Positions 1-7,891 of a stretch of 36,602 bases of DNA are shown here, piece after piece (positions within the stretch are counted from its first letter, which is position 1; the number at the start of each line of letters is the position of its first letter). Below the pieces are notes generated by a model. That model saw only the letters and a program-made list of their open reading frames with translations. It searched no databases and was not told the origin of the DNA. The translations under genes and the position numbers were made by a program. Location of the stretch: the NCBI GenBank assembly GCA_937929875.1, contig CALFUP010000057.1, positions 1 through 36,602 on the forward strand, read 5' to 3'. The stretch comes from an uncultured Cocleimonas sp. (lineage in GTDB: Bacteria; Pseudomonadota; Gammaproteobacteria; Thiotrichales; Thiotrichaceae).

Positions 1-990
1 AATCGCTGGGCAGTCGGTACTTTCCCAAATACTCCTGAAGGCGAAGACGTTTTTTCAATTACCCAAGAACGCTTAGACAGTGCTCTTTTAAACTTCCCAA
101 ATCTCGCCGACAAATTAGCTTTCTTTATTGATTGGGATACAGATAACTTCAAGTCATCTATGACTGATTCTGAAGTGTTACTCACTTGGAACTTCCCTAC
201 CGAAAACCTAACGACAGTAGCACCAAAATTAAAATGGATACATTGTTCTGGCTCTGGTGTGGAACACTTAACCCCAATGGATTGGATGCCAGAAGGACTC
301 ACTTTAACCAACAACAAGGGCATTCATGCCGCCAAAGCAGGTGAATTTGGTTTAATGGCTGTATTGATGTTGCACTCACACATTCCAGCAGTGGTTAGCA
401 ATCAACGCAGTCACACCTATGATTCGTTATATGCCTCACCCATAGCCGGCAAAACACTAGTTGTGGTTGGCCCTGGAAGCTTAGGCGGAGCTGCTGCGAA
501 AAAAGTCCAAGCATTAGGTGTACACGTGATTGGAGTCAATCGAAGTGGTAATCCTGTAGACGGTTGTGATGAAGTAGTAACAACTGCAAAATTAGATGAC
601 GTTTTACCATTAGCTGATTATCTACTTGCTTCTGCACCTGATACTGTTGAAACGAGAGGTTTGATGAACAAGCATCGCTTAAATCTATTGAAACCCAAAG
701 CTGGAGTTATCAATATCGGGCGAGAGGCCATCATGGATTATGACGCTCTTTGTGACAAACTCGATGAAGGTAGTTTAGCAGGAGCAATTCTAGATGTTTT
801 TGACCCTGAACCAATTGAGGAGTCATCTCGTTTATGGAACACAAAAAATCTCATTATCACACCTCACATTTCTGCTGATGATGGAGATGCATATATTCAA
901 ATGACTTTACATTTATTCTTCCGAAATATGCAACGTTATTTAGCTGGAGGTGGTTTACTTAATCCAGTGCGCCCAGAGTTGGGATATTAG
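1..990 (+). CDS. D-2-hydroxyacid dehydrogenase, 5' end outside the window
   Basis: The frame is open from base 1, so the gene starts before the window. The ATG at 160 is internal; 329 residues are visible. It belongs to the NAD-dependent D-isomer-specific 2-hydroxyacid dehydrogenase family, which interconverts 2-oxo acids and D-2-hydroxy acids in the cytoplasm. Visible residues 157-163 carry the Rossmann glycine motif GPGSLGG. The three catalytic residues of the family are in place: Arg in VINIGRE (about 241), Glu in DVFDPEP (about 270) and His in TPHIS (about 289). The usual ARG before the catalytic loop is IGR here, a mild variant. The stop codon lies 12 bases from the convergent alkB-like gene. 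The substrate cannot be told; glyoxylate/hydroxypyruvate or phosphoglycerate-like substrates are all possible. Confidence 0.9.
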   Translation, partial: NRWAVGTFPNTPEGEDVFSITQERLDSALLNFPNLADKLAFFIDWDTDNFKSSMTDSEVLLTWNFPTENLTTVAPKLKWIHCSGSGVEHLTPMDWMPEGLTLTNNKGIHAAKAGEFGLMAVLMLHSHIPAVVSNQRSHTYDSLYASPIAGKTLVVVGPGSLGGAAAKKVQALGVHVIGVNRSGNPVDGCDEVVTTAKLDDVLPLADYLLASAPDTVETRGLMNKHRLNLLKPKAGVINIGREAIMDYDALCDKLDEGSLAGAILDVFDPEPIEESSRLWNTKNLIITPHISADDGDAYIQMTLHLFFRNMQRYLAGGGLLNPVRPELGY

Positions 991-1002
991 TTTCCTAAAA
1001 GC

Positions 1003-1614
1003 TTAAAACTGTTCAAAAATAGTTCTAAAAGTTAGGTTTACACGAGGCTCAGTTACTCTGGTCGTTTTGGGTAGACTGTGTTGCCAATGTTTTTGCGTAA
1101 CACCTTTCATGAAAAGCAAACTACCTCTCTCTAAAAGCAACGAGATATTTTCTTTAGTCCTTTTATGTTTGAATGAAAACTTACGTTCCGCACCTAAACT
1201 AATTGACGCGATAGTTGGCTCCTCACCTAACTCCTTTTCATCGTCACTGTGCCACGCCATCCCTTCAACTCCACTATGATAAAGGTTGAGCAAACAACTA
1301 TTAAAGGACGTCTGGGTTTGCTTCTCGACCAAGTTCTTTAAACTAGATAATGCTGGAACCCAAGGTAGCGCTGTTTTAGTAGTATTTGAATAAGAGTATT
1401 TTAAAGCACTATCACCATACCATGCAGTTTTACGATTGGTGATAATATGTCTACCATAAATAAATAACTCATCATGCCTCCAACGTATATTTTGTATCAA
1501 CTCTGACAACAATATACTAGCAGCGTCATCATCATCGATAAACTGACCAAAATAATAAACCTCACCATCATACGGAAGAATATTTATTTGATAATCAAAA
1601 CCGAATAAATCCAT
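1003..1614 (-). CDS. AlkB-type 2-oxoglutarate/Fe(II) dioxygenase
   Basis: A 203-residue protein of the AlkB family (closest in style to the ALKBH2/ALKBH3 branch), which oxidatively removes alkyl groups from DNA or RNA bases. The iron ligands are visible as H122 and D124 in WHSDDE and H179 in WQHSLPK. The 2-oxoglutarate-binding arginines are R191 and R197 in the RVNLTFR motif near the C-terminus. The segments NLYHSGVEGMAWHSDD and ASISLGAERKF are typical of the family. The ATG at 1614 has a GGAG ribosome site about 7 bases upstream, supporting this start. It is transcribed alone, convergent with the dehydrogenase and divergent from the kps operon. No Ada box was seen in the promoter gap. Confidence 0.92.
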   Translation of the reverse strand: MDLFGFDYQINILPYDGEVYYFGQFIDDDDAASILLSELIQNIRWRHDELFIYGRHIITNRKTAWYGDSALKYSYSNTTKTALPWVPALSSLKNLVEKQTQTSFNSCLLNLYHSGVEGMAWHSDDEKELGEEPTIASISLGAERKFSFKHKRTKENISLLLERGSLLFMKGVTQKHWQHSLPKTTRVTEPRVNLTFRTIFEQF

Positions 1615-1651
1615 TGAAACTCCAAAACTTAAATGAACTAAACATTACAAT

Positions 1652-1671
1652 TGACACCCCCCACTTTTTGA
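1652..1671 (+). repeat. Dispersed intergenic repeat, copy 1 (divergent gap)
   Basis: TGACA + C6 + ACTTTTTGA, one base shorter than most copies. It lies in the 206-bp gap between the divergent alkB-like and kpsE-like genes, 38 bases upstream of the alkB-like start. A possible -10 box TATACT for the kps operon is at 1763-1768. Confidence 0.9.
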
Positions 1672-1820
1672 AGCTCTATCAAAATCCAATATTGCGCATT
1701 ATTTAAAACATATTACAAATAGACAAAGCCAATACAAGGTTTTGTAGTTAGAATGGCAGTGGTATACTCATCACACACTATCATAATGTTTACCTTAATA
1801 AGAAACCCAAACACTAAACT

Positions 1821-2924
1821 ATGAAACTTTTTAAATCAGGCATGTTCTGGTTATTCTTCCTAATACCGATGGCGCTAGGAATAACCTACTATTATAAATT
1901 CGCAAGCTACCAATATCAGGCAACAGCACATTTCACCATTGAGAAAAGTGGCAAAGAACAAGCAGACCCATTAGGTGCATTGACTGGTTTGCCAGGTAAC
2001 GTTTCATCAACTCGCGATGCATTAATCATCAAAAACTTCATAGAGTCTCGTGAAGTAATTGAACGTACCCGAGATGATTTTGACTTGAAAAAACTCTATG
2101 CTCGAGAGGACAAAGACTGGCTTTCGCGATTAGAAAAAAATAGCAGCATTGAGGAAATTATTGAATATTGGCGGAGCAAAATAAGTGTAGAATTTGATCT
2201 AGCCTCAGGTATTGTAACTTTGGGTGTTATGGCTTTTGAACCCAATGAAGCAGTTGAAATAATCAACGCAGTACTAAAAGAGAGTGAAGAATTAGTCAAT
2301 AACCTCTCAGAAAAATCACGACAAGATAGCTTAGCTTTTGCCCGGAAGGAACTAAAAAATGCTGAAACTAAATTAAAGAAGGCAAGAACTGATGTCAGGG
2401 AGTTTCGTGAAAAAGAACAATCTCTCAGCCCTGAAAAAAATGCTGAATCTAAAATAACATTGGTCGAAGAACTTGAAGCTGATCGTGCTCGTGCAGAAGC
2501 AGAATTACAAAGTTTAAGATTAGAATTACCTGATAATTCACCTAGAATTCAAATTGCAATTTATAAAGTTGCTGCGCTTAAACAACAAGTATTAAAAGAA
2601 AGAGAAAGAAGCTCTAGAAGCAATGGTTCTAAAGATGCAAAAACAATGAGTTCAATCATTTCAAAATATGAAGAATTGATTACAGAACAAGGCTTTGCTG
2701 AAAAATCGTATGAAGTAGCTCTAATAAATATAGAAACGGCACGTATAGATGCTACTCAACAACAAAGATATTTAACGATGATTGTTTATCCACAACTTCC
2801 TGAGGATCCAATTAAACCTAATCAACCCAATGATTATATCGTCCTGTTTCTTGCCTGTTTATTAATGTGGGGAATCCTTAGTTTAATCTTAGCATCTATA
2901 AGAGATCATGCTGGGTGGCTTTAA
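1821..2924 (+). CDS. kpsE: Capsule polysaccharide export inner-membrane protein, KpsE/BexC/CtrB type
   Basis: A 367-residue Wzz/KpsE-family protein of the polysaccharide co-polymerase class, which bridges the inner-membrane ABC exporter and the outer-membrane channel of group 2-type capsule systems. It has one N-terminal membrane segment (about residues 8-26), a long periplasmic region rich in charged heptads (coiled coil about 160-310) and a C-terminal membrane segment (about 337-357). The family motif PQLPEDPIKPNQP precedes the second membrane segment. It begins the operon kpsE-kpsM-kpsT. No strong Shine-Dalgarno sequence is visible, but the ATG directly precedes the membrane segment, as expected. 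No outer-membrane channel (KpsD/Wza) or kpsC/kpsS gene lies beside it, so the rest of the capsule locus must be elsewhere. Confidence 0.88.
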   Translation: MKLFKSGMFWLFFLIPMALGITYYYKFASYQYQATAHFTIEKSGKEQADPLGALTGLPGNVSSTRDALIIKNFIESREVIERTRDDFDLKKLYAREDKDWLSRLEKNSSIEEIIEYWRSKISVEFDLASGIVTLGVMAFEPNEAVEIINAVLKESEELVNNLSEKSRQDSLAFARKELKNAETKLKKARTDVREFREKEQSLSPEKNAESKITLVEELEADRARAEAELQSLRLELPDNSPRIQIAIYKVAALKQQVLKERERSSRSNGSKDAKTMSSIISKYEELITEQGFAEKSYEVALINIETARIDATQQQRYLTMIVYPQLPEDPIKPNQPNDYIVLFLACLLMWGILSLILASIRDHAGWL

Positions 2925-2970
2925 ATAATGTTAAATATTTTTTAATTGATTATGAATACTGGTAATTAGT

Positions 2971-3750
2971 GTGGAGTTATTCCAAGCATTAAATGTTCAA
3001 GGTAGGGTTATTTCGGCACTTACCCTTCGTGAAACACGGGCTCGTTATGGGAATAGTAAGCTAGGCTTCTTTTGGGCTTTGTTTGAACCTTTTGCACATA
3101 TCACTGTTTTTATAGGTATATTTTCTGCACTAGGCCGTGCTGTTCCTTTGGGAGACAGTATGGGGTTATTCATGCTAACCGGAATAATTCCCTGGTTACT
3201 TTATAGCAATACAGTAAGTAATGTAATGGGTGGACTTAATTCAAATAAATCTCTGCTTGGCTATCCCCAAGTAATGCCCATGGACATAACCATTTCACGT
3301 GTTGTTTTAGAGGCTGCAACATTATTTATTGTTATGCTACTATTTTTAGCAGGCTTCTTTTATCTTGGAGTTAGAATTGAAATTGATAGCTTTCTACAGA
3401 TGTTTAGTGCTTATGCTTTACTTATTTTATTAGCTACAGGTGTTGGCTTAATCAATGCTGCTATCGTTCCAATTTATCCATCTTATCAAAGCATCTATAG
3501 TGCTTTCTCTAGGCCATTATATTTTATTTCAGGAGTGTTCTTTACTGCAGACTTTCTCCAGCCTGAAGTTTTTGCTGCAATTGACTTTAACCCTTTGATT
3601 CATTTAATTGAATGGTTTAGATCTGGGTTTTACCCTAGCTTCCAAAGCCATCTGTATGATCCTGAATATGCAGTTGCAGTCTGCGTAAGTGTTTTTGCAT
3701 TAGGCCTTATAGTGGAGCGTGTCAACAGTAAGAAGGCTAGACAAGTATGA
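2971..3750 (+). CDS. kpsM: Capsule polysaccharide ABC transporter permease, KpsM type
   Basis: A 259-residue ABC-2 type permease that forms the membrane channel for capsular polysaccharide export. About six hydrophobic segments are visible, starting near residue 30 (GFFWALFEPFAHITVFIGIF). The early segment with TLRETRARYGNSKLGFFWALFEP is the characteristic KpsM/Wzm/TagG cytoplasmic lead-in. The start is GTG at 2971; the upstream ATG at 2951 runs into a stop in five codons, so GTG is the only sensible choice. Its TGA overlaps the ATG of kpsT by four bases (ATGA), indicating translational coupling with its ATPase partner. Confidence 0.92.
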   Translation: MELFQALNVQGRVISALTLRETRARYGNSKLGFFWALFEPFAHITVFIGIFSALGRAVPLGDSMGLFMLTGIIPWLLYSNTVSNVMGGLNSNKSLLGYPQVMPMDITISRVVLEAATLFIVMLLFLAGFFYLGVRIEIDSFLQMFSAYALLILLATGVGLINAAIVPIYPSYQSIYSAFSRPLYFISGVFFTADFLQPEVFAAIDFNPLIHLIEWFRSGFYPSFQSHLYDPEYAVAVCVSVFALGLIVERVNSKKARQV

Positions 3751-4403
3751 TAGAGTTTCAGAAAGTCTCGAAATCCTATGCTATTAAGAATGGTAAAAAT
3801 ACTATTTTAGACAATGTTAGCTTTACATTTCCTGAAAAGAAAAATATTGGTGTTTTGGGTGTAAATGGAGCAGGTAAATCAACCTTGTTACGCCTAATTG
3901 CAGGAAGTGAATACGCAGATAGCGGTAAAATCATTCGAAGAGGAAGATATTCATGGCCTCTTGGTTTTTCTGGTTCTTTTCACCCTTCATTATCTGGGAT
4001 CGAAAATTTACGATTTGCCTGTAGAATATATGGTTGTGATATCAAGTACGTTACCGACTATGTTAAGGATTTCTCTGAGTTAGGTAAGTACATTGAAGAA
4101 CCCATAAAGACATATTCCTCAGGTATGCGCTCAAGACTAGCCTTCGCTTTAAGTATGGCAATTGATTTTGAAGTCTACCTCGTTGATGAAATCATGGGTG
4201 TTGGCGACCAAGGTTTTCAAAAAAAATGCCACGATGCATTTGAATCAAAGCGTGAAAAATCTAGTATTATCATGGTTTCACATAGCATGAATACTATTAG
4301 AGATTATAGTGATGTAGCAATATTACTAACTGGTGAAAGCCTAGAAATACACCATGATGTAAATCAAGCAATTGATCTTTACAACGATTTAACTAAAGCC
4401 TAA
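3747..4403 (+). CDS. kpsT: Capsule polysaccharide ABC transporter ATP-binding protein, KpsT type
   Basis: A 218-residue ABC ATPase that energises export through KpsM at the cytoplasmic face. Walker A is GVNGAGKST (residues 38-46), the signature is SSGMRSRLAFALSMA (about 123-137), Walker B is VYLVDEIMGVGD and the switch histidine lies in MVSHS. The short C-terminal end without an extra carbohydrate-binding domain fits KpsT/Wzt-short proteins, as does the family length of about 220. It overlaps kpsM by four bases and ends only 5 bases from the convergent CPBP protease gene, leaving no room for a conventional terminator between them. Confidence 0.94.
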   Translation: MIEFQKVSKSYAIKNGKNTILDNVSFTFPEKKNIGVLGVNGAGKSTLLRLIAGSEYADSGKIIRRGRYSWPLGFSGSFHPSLSGIENLRFACRIYGCDIKYVTDYVKDFSELGKYIEEPIKTYSSGMRSRLAFALSMAIDFEVYLVDEIMGVGDQGFQKKCHDAFESKREKSSIIMVSHSMNTIRDYSDVAILLTGESLEIHHDVNQAIDLYNDLTKA

Positions 4404-4408
4404 ATTAA

Positions 4409-5242
4409 TCAAGGCAACCACTGTTGAGGCAATCCCTTAGTTTGTAACAATGCAGCAATATCCATACTCAATGCAATCGACACATGTACTAAAACACCAC
4501 CCCAAATAGATCGTGTATGCAGTGCTAACACCCCCAAAAAAAGTCCAAAGAAGATTGCACCACTAGCTTCTAACCATGGTTTTGAAAGATGTATCATCAT
4601 GTATGGCACAATCATGATAAAAATAGCATTGACACCGAAGACAGGACGACAAGCTTGTAAAATAAAGCCACGAAAAAAGAACTCGACACAGAAAAATTGG
4701 AATAAATACAAAACTTCCCAAGCAATTAAATCAAGCCAACTTCGATGCGCTAATTTATAAAAGGGATAATGATTCGTGAAATCTTCTCGAAAACTCACGA
4801 TAACGACAAAACATAAAATCGGCGCAACTAATAGAAAATACCATTTTTTATGTTGATTTAATTTACCCAACCCTAAGCCATAATTACTCATTGGCTCTTT
4901 TAGAATCCATTTAATCGTAATAACAGGGATGATAAGAAAAGTAATTAAATGCCAAAAGGCCCACCATGCCTGCGACATTAACGGAAAAAAAGTTTCACGG
5001 CGTAAAGATCTAATTACATTTGCAGCGTTATCAGTGGTTTGGCTAAACCATAAGTCTAAAGCGGCATAAAAAGTGGTATTAAATTTAAAATAGTGCAGCA
5101 TCAATAAACATAAAGCGACAACCATCAAAACAATCGCAGGACGCTTATCCCAAACATAAAGATCTCTTTTAACGTCTTGTGAATCAAACGATTCTGAATG
5201 AATATGTTGTAATAAATCAAGAAATTTACGAAGTACAGTCAT
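4409..5242 (-). CDS. CPBP-family intramembrane protease (CaaX-protease-like)
   Basis: A 277-residue, strongly hydrophobic protein with about seven membrane segments after a charged N-terminal tail of 35 residues. The C-terminal half carries the CPBP (Abi) motifs: glutamate and arginine in VEFFFRGF (about 190), histidine in MMIHLSKP (about 216) and a last histidine in GGVLVHVSIALSMD (about 250). The first motif has a single E before FFFR rather than the usual EE, a small departure. The family includes CaaX prenyl endopeptidases and bacteriocin self-immunity proteins; the substrate here is unknown. The gene is transcribed alone, convergent with kpsT. Confidence 0.8.
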   Translation of the reverse strand: MTVLRKFLDLLQHIHSESFDSQDVKRDLYVWDKRPAIVLMVVALCLLMLHYFKFNTTFYAALDLWFSQTTDNAANVIRSLRRETFFPLMSQAWWAFWHLITFLIIPVITIKWILKEPMSNYGLGLGKLNQHKKWYFLLVAPILCFVVIVSFREDFTNHYPFYKLAHRSWLDLIAWEVLYLFQFFCVEFFFRGFILQACRPVFGVNAIFIMIVPYMMIHLSKPWLEASGAIFFGLFLGVLALHTRSIWGGVLVHVSIALSMDIAALLQTKGLPQQWLP

Positions 5243-5370
5243 TCATATATTGTATCTTATGTCCTCATAATTTACATGAAGGTAAAGCTTGAAAATCTAG
5301 ATGACTATTAAAAGTCATATAATTTAGAGAGACCTGTCACTTTTTAACTACTATAACTATCTAACTTTTT

Positions 5371-5379
5371 TGCTAAAAT
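5371..5379 (+). promoter_or_regulatory. Extended -10 box immediately before the MazG-like start
   Basis: TGCTAAAAT resembles an extended -10 element (TGnTATAAT) and ends only 5 bases before the ATG at 5385. No Shine-Dalgarno sequence is visible. If it is the promoter, the transcript would start at or next to the ATG and be leaderless. Inference from position and sequence only. Confidence 0.35.
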
Positions 5380-5384
5380 AAAAC

Positions 5385-5735
5385 ATGCCTACAGAACTAG
5401 ATAACTTAAAACTCCGTTTACGTGAATTCGCCAAAGAACGTGATTGGGATCAATTTCATTCGCCCAAAAATTTTTCCATGGCAATGATTGTTGAATGCGC
5501 CGAATTGGTTGAACACTTCCAATGGCTAACTGATGATCAAAGTAAAGAGTTGCCCGCCGATACTTTAAAGGAAGTTCGTTTAGAAATGGCTGATATCTTT
5601 TTATATTTAATTCGATTGGCAGATAAATTAGATGTTAATTTAATTGATGCGGCCAACGACAAAATAAAATTAAATGCCCTGAAATACCCCATTGAAAAAT
5701 CAAAAGGGCTCGCCACTAAGTACAATAAACTATAG
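5385..5735 (+). CDS. MazG-like nucleotide pyrophosphohydrolase (dCTPase/iMazG type)
   Basis: A 116-residue all-alpha NTP pyrophosphohydrolase of the MazG superfamily, related to RS21-C6/dCTPase. It hydrolyses (deoxy)nucleoside triphosphates to monophosphates and cleans non-canonical or excess nucleotides from the pool. The metal-binding motif is visible as ECAELVE (about residues 37-43) with a second acidic set in EMADIFLYLIRLADKLD (about 67-83). The C-terminal KYPIEKSKGLATKYNKL is a family hallmark. The length is normal. It stands alone between a divergent protease gene and the convergent gmk. The start lacks a ribosome site and sits directly after a possible -10 element. Confidence 0.88.
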   Translation: MPTELDNLKLRLREFAKERDWDQFHSPKNFSMAMIVECAELVEHFQWLTDDQSKELPADTLKEVRLEMADIFLYLIRLADKLDVNLIDAANDKIKLNALKYPIEKSKGLATKYNKL

Positions 5736-5779
5736 CCTTAAATAAATTTCATTTTTTCGTAAATTATTCAGTCACTCAT

Positions 5780-6397
5780 TCAAGCTGACGTTAATTCATC
5801 CAATAAAGATTGGTTACGCTGACGTTGTTTCTTCAACGTAATTCGATTGGCTTGGAATACGCTTTCTAGCTGGTGCATTGCCTTAGCAAAATCGTCATTT
5901 ATCACAACGTAATCGAACTCATGGTAATGTGCCATATCAGCACAGGATTGAGCTAAACGCTTCTGGATCACTTCATCTGAATCCGTTCCACGACCTCGCA
6001 ATCGGCTTTCCAACTCAGCACGGGAAGGTGGCAAAATAAAGATAGATGAAGCAGCTGGCATTATCTTGCGCACTTGTTGCGCTCCCTGCCAATCTATCTC
6101 CAAAATGACATCGATACCTTTTGAAGTAATATCTTCTACTGCCTTTTTAGATGTACCGTAGTGATTACCAAAAACACTAGCGCTCTCTAAAAAATCACCA
6201 TTTCCAATACCTTCCAAGAACTCTTCTGCACTTATGAAATGATAATGTTTTCCATCAACTTCACCTTCTCGCTTAGCACGAGTAGTATGCGAAACTGCCA
6301 TTTCAGCGTCATCTAAACCTTCTAAAAGTTTGGTGATAAGGCTAGTTTTACCTGCACCCGATGGAGCAGAAATGATATAAAGTGTTCCAGAACTCAT
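5780..6397 (-). CDS. gmk: Guanylate kinase
   Basis: A 205-residue guanylate kinase (GMP + ATP to GDP + ADP), essential in purine nucleotide and (p)ppGpp metabolism. The P-loop is SAPSGAGKTS (residues 9-18). The GMP-binding region SHTTRAKREGEVDGKHYHF follows at about 37-55, and the LID/EIDWQGAQQVR segment near residue 100 is typical. The length matches the family. It is divergent from gloB with only 42 bases between the start codons. The usual gmk-rpoZ-spoT neighbourhood is absent: rpoZ does not follow at 5780. Confidence 0.96.
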   Translation of the reverse strand: MSSGTLYIISAPSGAGKTSLITKLLEGLDDAEMAVSHTTRAKREGEVDGKHYHFISAEEFLEGIGNGDFLESASVFGNHYGTSKKAVEDITSKGIDVILEIDWQGAQQVRKIMPAASSIFILPPSRAELESRLRGRGTDSDEVIQKRLAQSCADMAHYHEFDYVVINDDFAKAMHQLESVFQANRITLKKQRQRNQSLLDELTSA

Positions 6398-6439
6398 AGT
6401 TTTCTCTTAATTCGTATTTTCATTGAGCATTTAATAAAT

Positions 6440-7231
6440 ATGGCACACATTATCACCGTACCCGCGTTCTCTGACAACTATATCTGGCTAGTTTGTGACG
6501 ACAAGCAAGAAAATGCCGCGATTGTTGATCCCGGCGACGCTAAACCCGTCATTGCTGCCTTAAAAAGTAACAACATTACCCCAGCAGCTATTTTGATCAC
6601 TCACTTTCATAATGATCATGTTGGTGGCATTGCAGAATTGTTACGTGAATACCCTGGCTTAGCAGTTTACGGCCCGCATTCAGAACGTATTCCACATATC
6701 ACGATCAAACTCAGTGGCGACGAAACTGTTCGTATCGACGAAATTGATGAAGAGTTTAAAGTAATGAATGTTTACGGTCATACTGCAGGGCATATCGCTT
6801 ACTTTACAAATGACGGAACGCAAAACAGATTATTCTGCGGGGACACCATTTTTGCCGCAGGTTGTGGCCGCGTATTTAACGGCACGATGGAGCAGTTGCA
6901 TGATTCACTTGCTAAAATAGCTGAACTTCCTGAAGACACATTACTTTACTGCGCACATGAGTACACCATGGCAAACATCGGTTTTGCTAAATGGGTAGAA
7001 CCTGAGAGTGCTGATTTGTTAGCGCGTGAACAAACCGCGCAAGCAATGCGTGATAACAATCAACAAACAGTCCCATCATTATTATCTTTAGAAAAAAGTA
7101 CCAATCCGTTCTTGCGCACGCATTTAGATCATGTCGTAGAAAAAGTCGCTATAGAAACAGGAAAAACACTAAATAACTCAACAGAAGTGTTTGCAGCTAT
7201 GCGTACTTGGAAAGATACCGAATATGATTAA
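6440..7231 (+). CDS. gloB: Hydroxyacylglutathione hydrolase (glyoxalase II)
   Basis: A 263-residue metallo-beta-lactamase-fold enzyme that hydrolyses S-D-lactoylglutathione to D-lactate and glutathione in methylglyoxal detoxification. The dinuclear metal motif THFHNDH is at about residues 54-60, followed by the ligand-bearing segments GHTAGHI (about 114), CGDTIFAAGCGR (about 133) and CAHEYT (about 172). The C-terminal HAGH domain with NPFLRT is present and distinguishes GloB from other members of the fold. The length is normal. The gene ends 14 bases before copy 2 of the dispersed repeat, with no clear intrinsic terminator. Confidence 0.95.
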   Translation: MAHIITVPAFSDNYIWLVCDDKQENAAIVDPGDAKPVIAALKSNNITPAAILITHFHNDHVGGIAELLREYPGLAVYGPHSERIPHITIKLSGDETVRIDEIDEEFKVMNVYGHTAGHIAYFTNDGTQNRLFCGDTIFAAGCGRVFNGTMEQLHDSLAKIAELPEDTLLYCAHEYTMANIGFAKWVEPESADLLAREQTAQAMRDNNQQTVPSLLSLEKSTNPFLRTHLDHVVEKVAIETGKTLNNSTEVFAAMRTWKDTEYD

Positions 7232-7245
7232 ATGGAGGATAAAAA

Positions 7246-7266
7246 TGACACCCCCCCACTTTTTGA
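7246..7266 (+). repeat. Dispersed intergenic repeat, copy 2 (convergent gap)
   Basis: TGACA + C7 + ACTTTTTGA preceded by AAAAA, lying between the convergent 3' ends of gloB and the CDGSH-protein gene. A second block shared with copy 9 follows 16 bases downstream. Confidence 0.92.
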
Positions 7267-7282
7267 ACCTATTTTTAATAAC

Positions 7283-7310
7283 TTAAGGAAGATCTGATTA
7301 CGTCGATATA
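7283..7310 (+). repeat. Secondary shared block next to repeat copy 2
   Basis: TTAAGGAA, two variable bases, TCTGATTA, one variable base, GTCG, then a short AT stretch. The same layout recurs at 27821-27849 beside copy 9, with 20 of 23 aligned core bases identical. It may be the end of a decayed mobile or miniature element. Confidence 0.6.
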
Positions 7311-7402
7311 ATAGAAGCGCAAAAAAAAAGAGTATGTAAGTGTCAAGAAGTAGGTCGTAAAAGTCCTCTTATTACACCGATATTCGGGAAAGTTTCAGAT
7401 GC

Positions 7403-7421
7403 TTTTATTAATCTAATAAAA
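7403..7421. other. AT-only inverted repeat between convergent genes
   Basis: TTTTATTA, a 3-base loop and TAATAAAA form a perfect 8-bp dyad 19 bases beyond the stop of the CDGSH-protein gene. It could act as a weak bidirectional terminator, but the stem has no G-C pairs. Confidence 0.3.
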
Positions 7422-7439
7422 TATTGGACCAGAATTTCC

Positions 7440-7865
7440 TTAAGTATCAAACTCAATACTCTGGTGACTACCGTCACAATAAGGCTTATTTGCAGATGCG
7501 CCGCAGCGGCATAACGCAGTCATTCCGGATTTCTCTTCTACTGTTCCATCAGATAATTCAATTGTTAAAGAGCCTTTGATTAATAATGGACCACCTTTGC
7601 TAACAATAACCTTAGTCGAACCAGTTATCGTTTCTTCAATCTCTTTAATCACGTCACCTTCGATAGATAATGCCCCTGACGGACATTGCTTAACCTGCTC
7701 AATAATATCTTCAGACGTTTTATGATCCAACTGTACCCAAGGTCTATTCTCAGGATTAAACACTTCAGGCAAACCAGCAAAACATTTTTTAGAATGAGTG
7801 CACATAGTGGGCTGCCAAACAATAGTAAGATCATCTTTGCTATAACGTTTAATTACTTCTTTCAT
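7440..7865 (-). CDS. Iron-sulfur protein: divergent Fer4_19 domain plus CDGSH domain
   Basis: A 141-residue two-domain iron-sulfur protein. Residues 1-70 match the divergent single-cluster 4Fe-4S domain (Fer4_19 style), with cysteines in MCTHSKKCFAGLPEVF and CPSGAL. Residues 85-141 hold a CDGSH-type 2Fe-2S site: CRCGASANKPYCDGSH supplies three Cys and one His. The fusion is known in bacteria, but its physiological role is not settled; redox sensing or electron transfer is the usual guess. An AGGAT ribosome site lies 6 bases before the ATG. The gene follows pqiC by 26 bases on the same strand and may be the last member of that operon. No membrane segment or signal peptide is present, so it is cytoplasmic. 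Confidence 0.88.
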   Translation of the reverse strand: MKEVIKRYSKDDLTIVWQPTMCTHSKKCFAGLPEVFNPENRPWVQLDHKTSEDIIEQVKQCPSGALSIEGDVIKEIEETITGSTKVIVSKGGPLLIKGSLTIELSDGTVEEKSGMTALCRCGASANKPYCDGSHQSIEFDT

Positions 7866-7891
7866 TATAATATCCTATTGCTGAAGTTTTT

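Noticed and set aside
7246-7266. The repeat as an intrinsic terminator
   Set aside because: It has a T5 run but no stable stem before it, and its orientation does not follow the direction of neighbouring genes.
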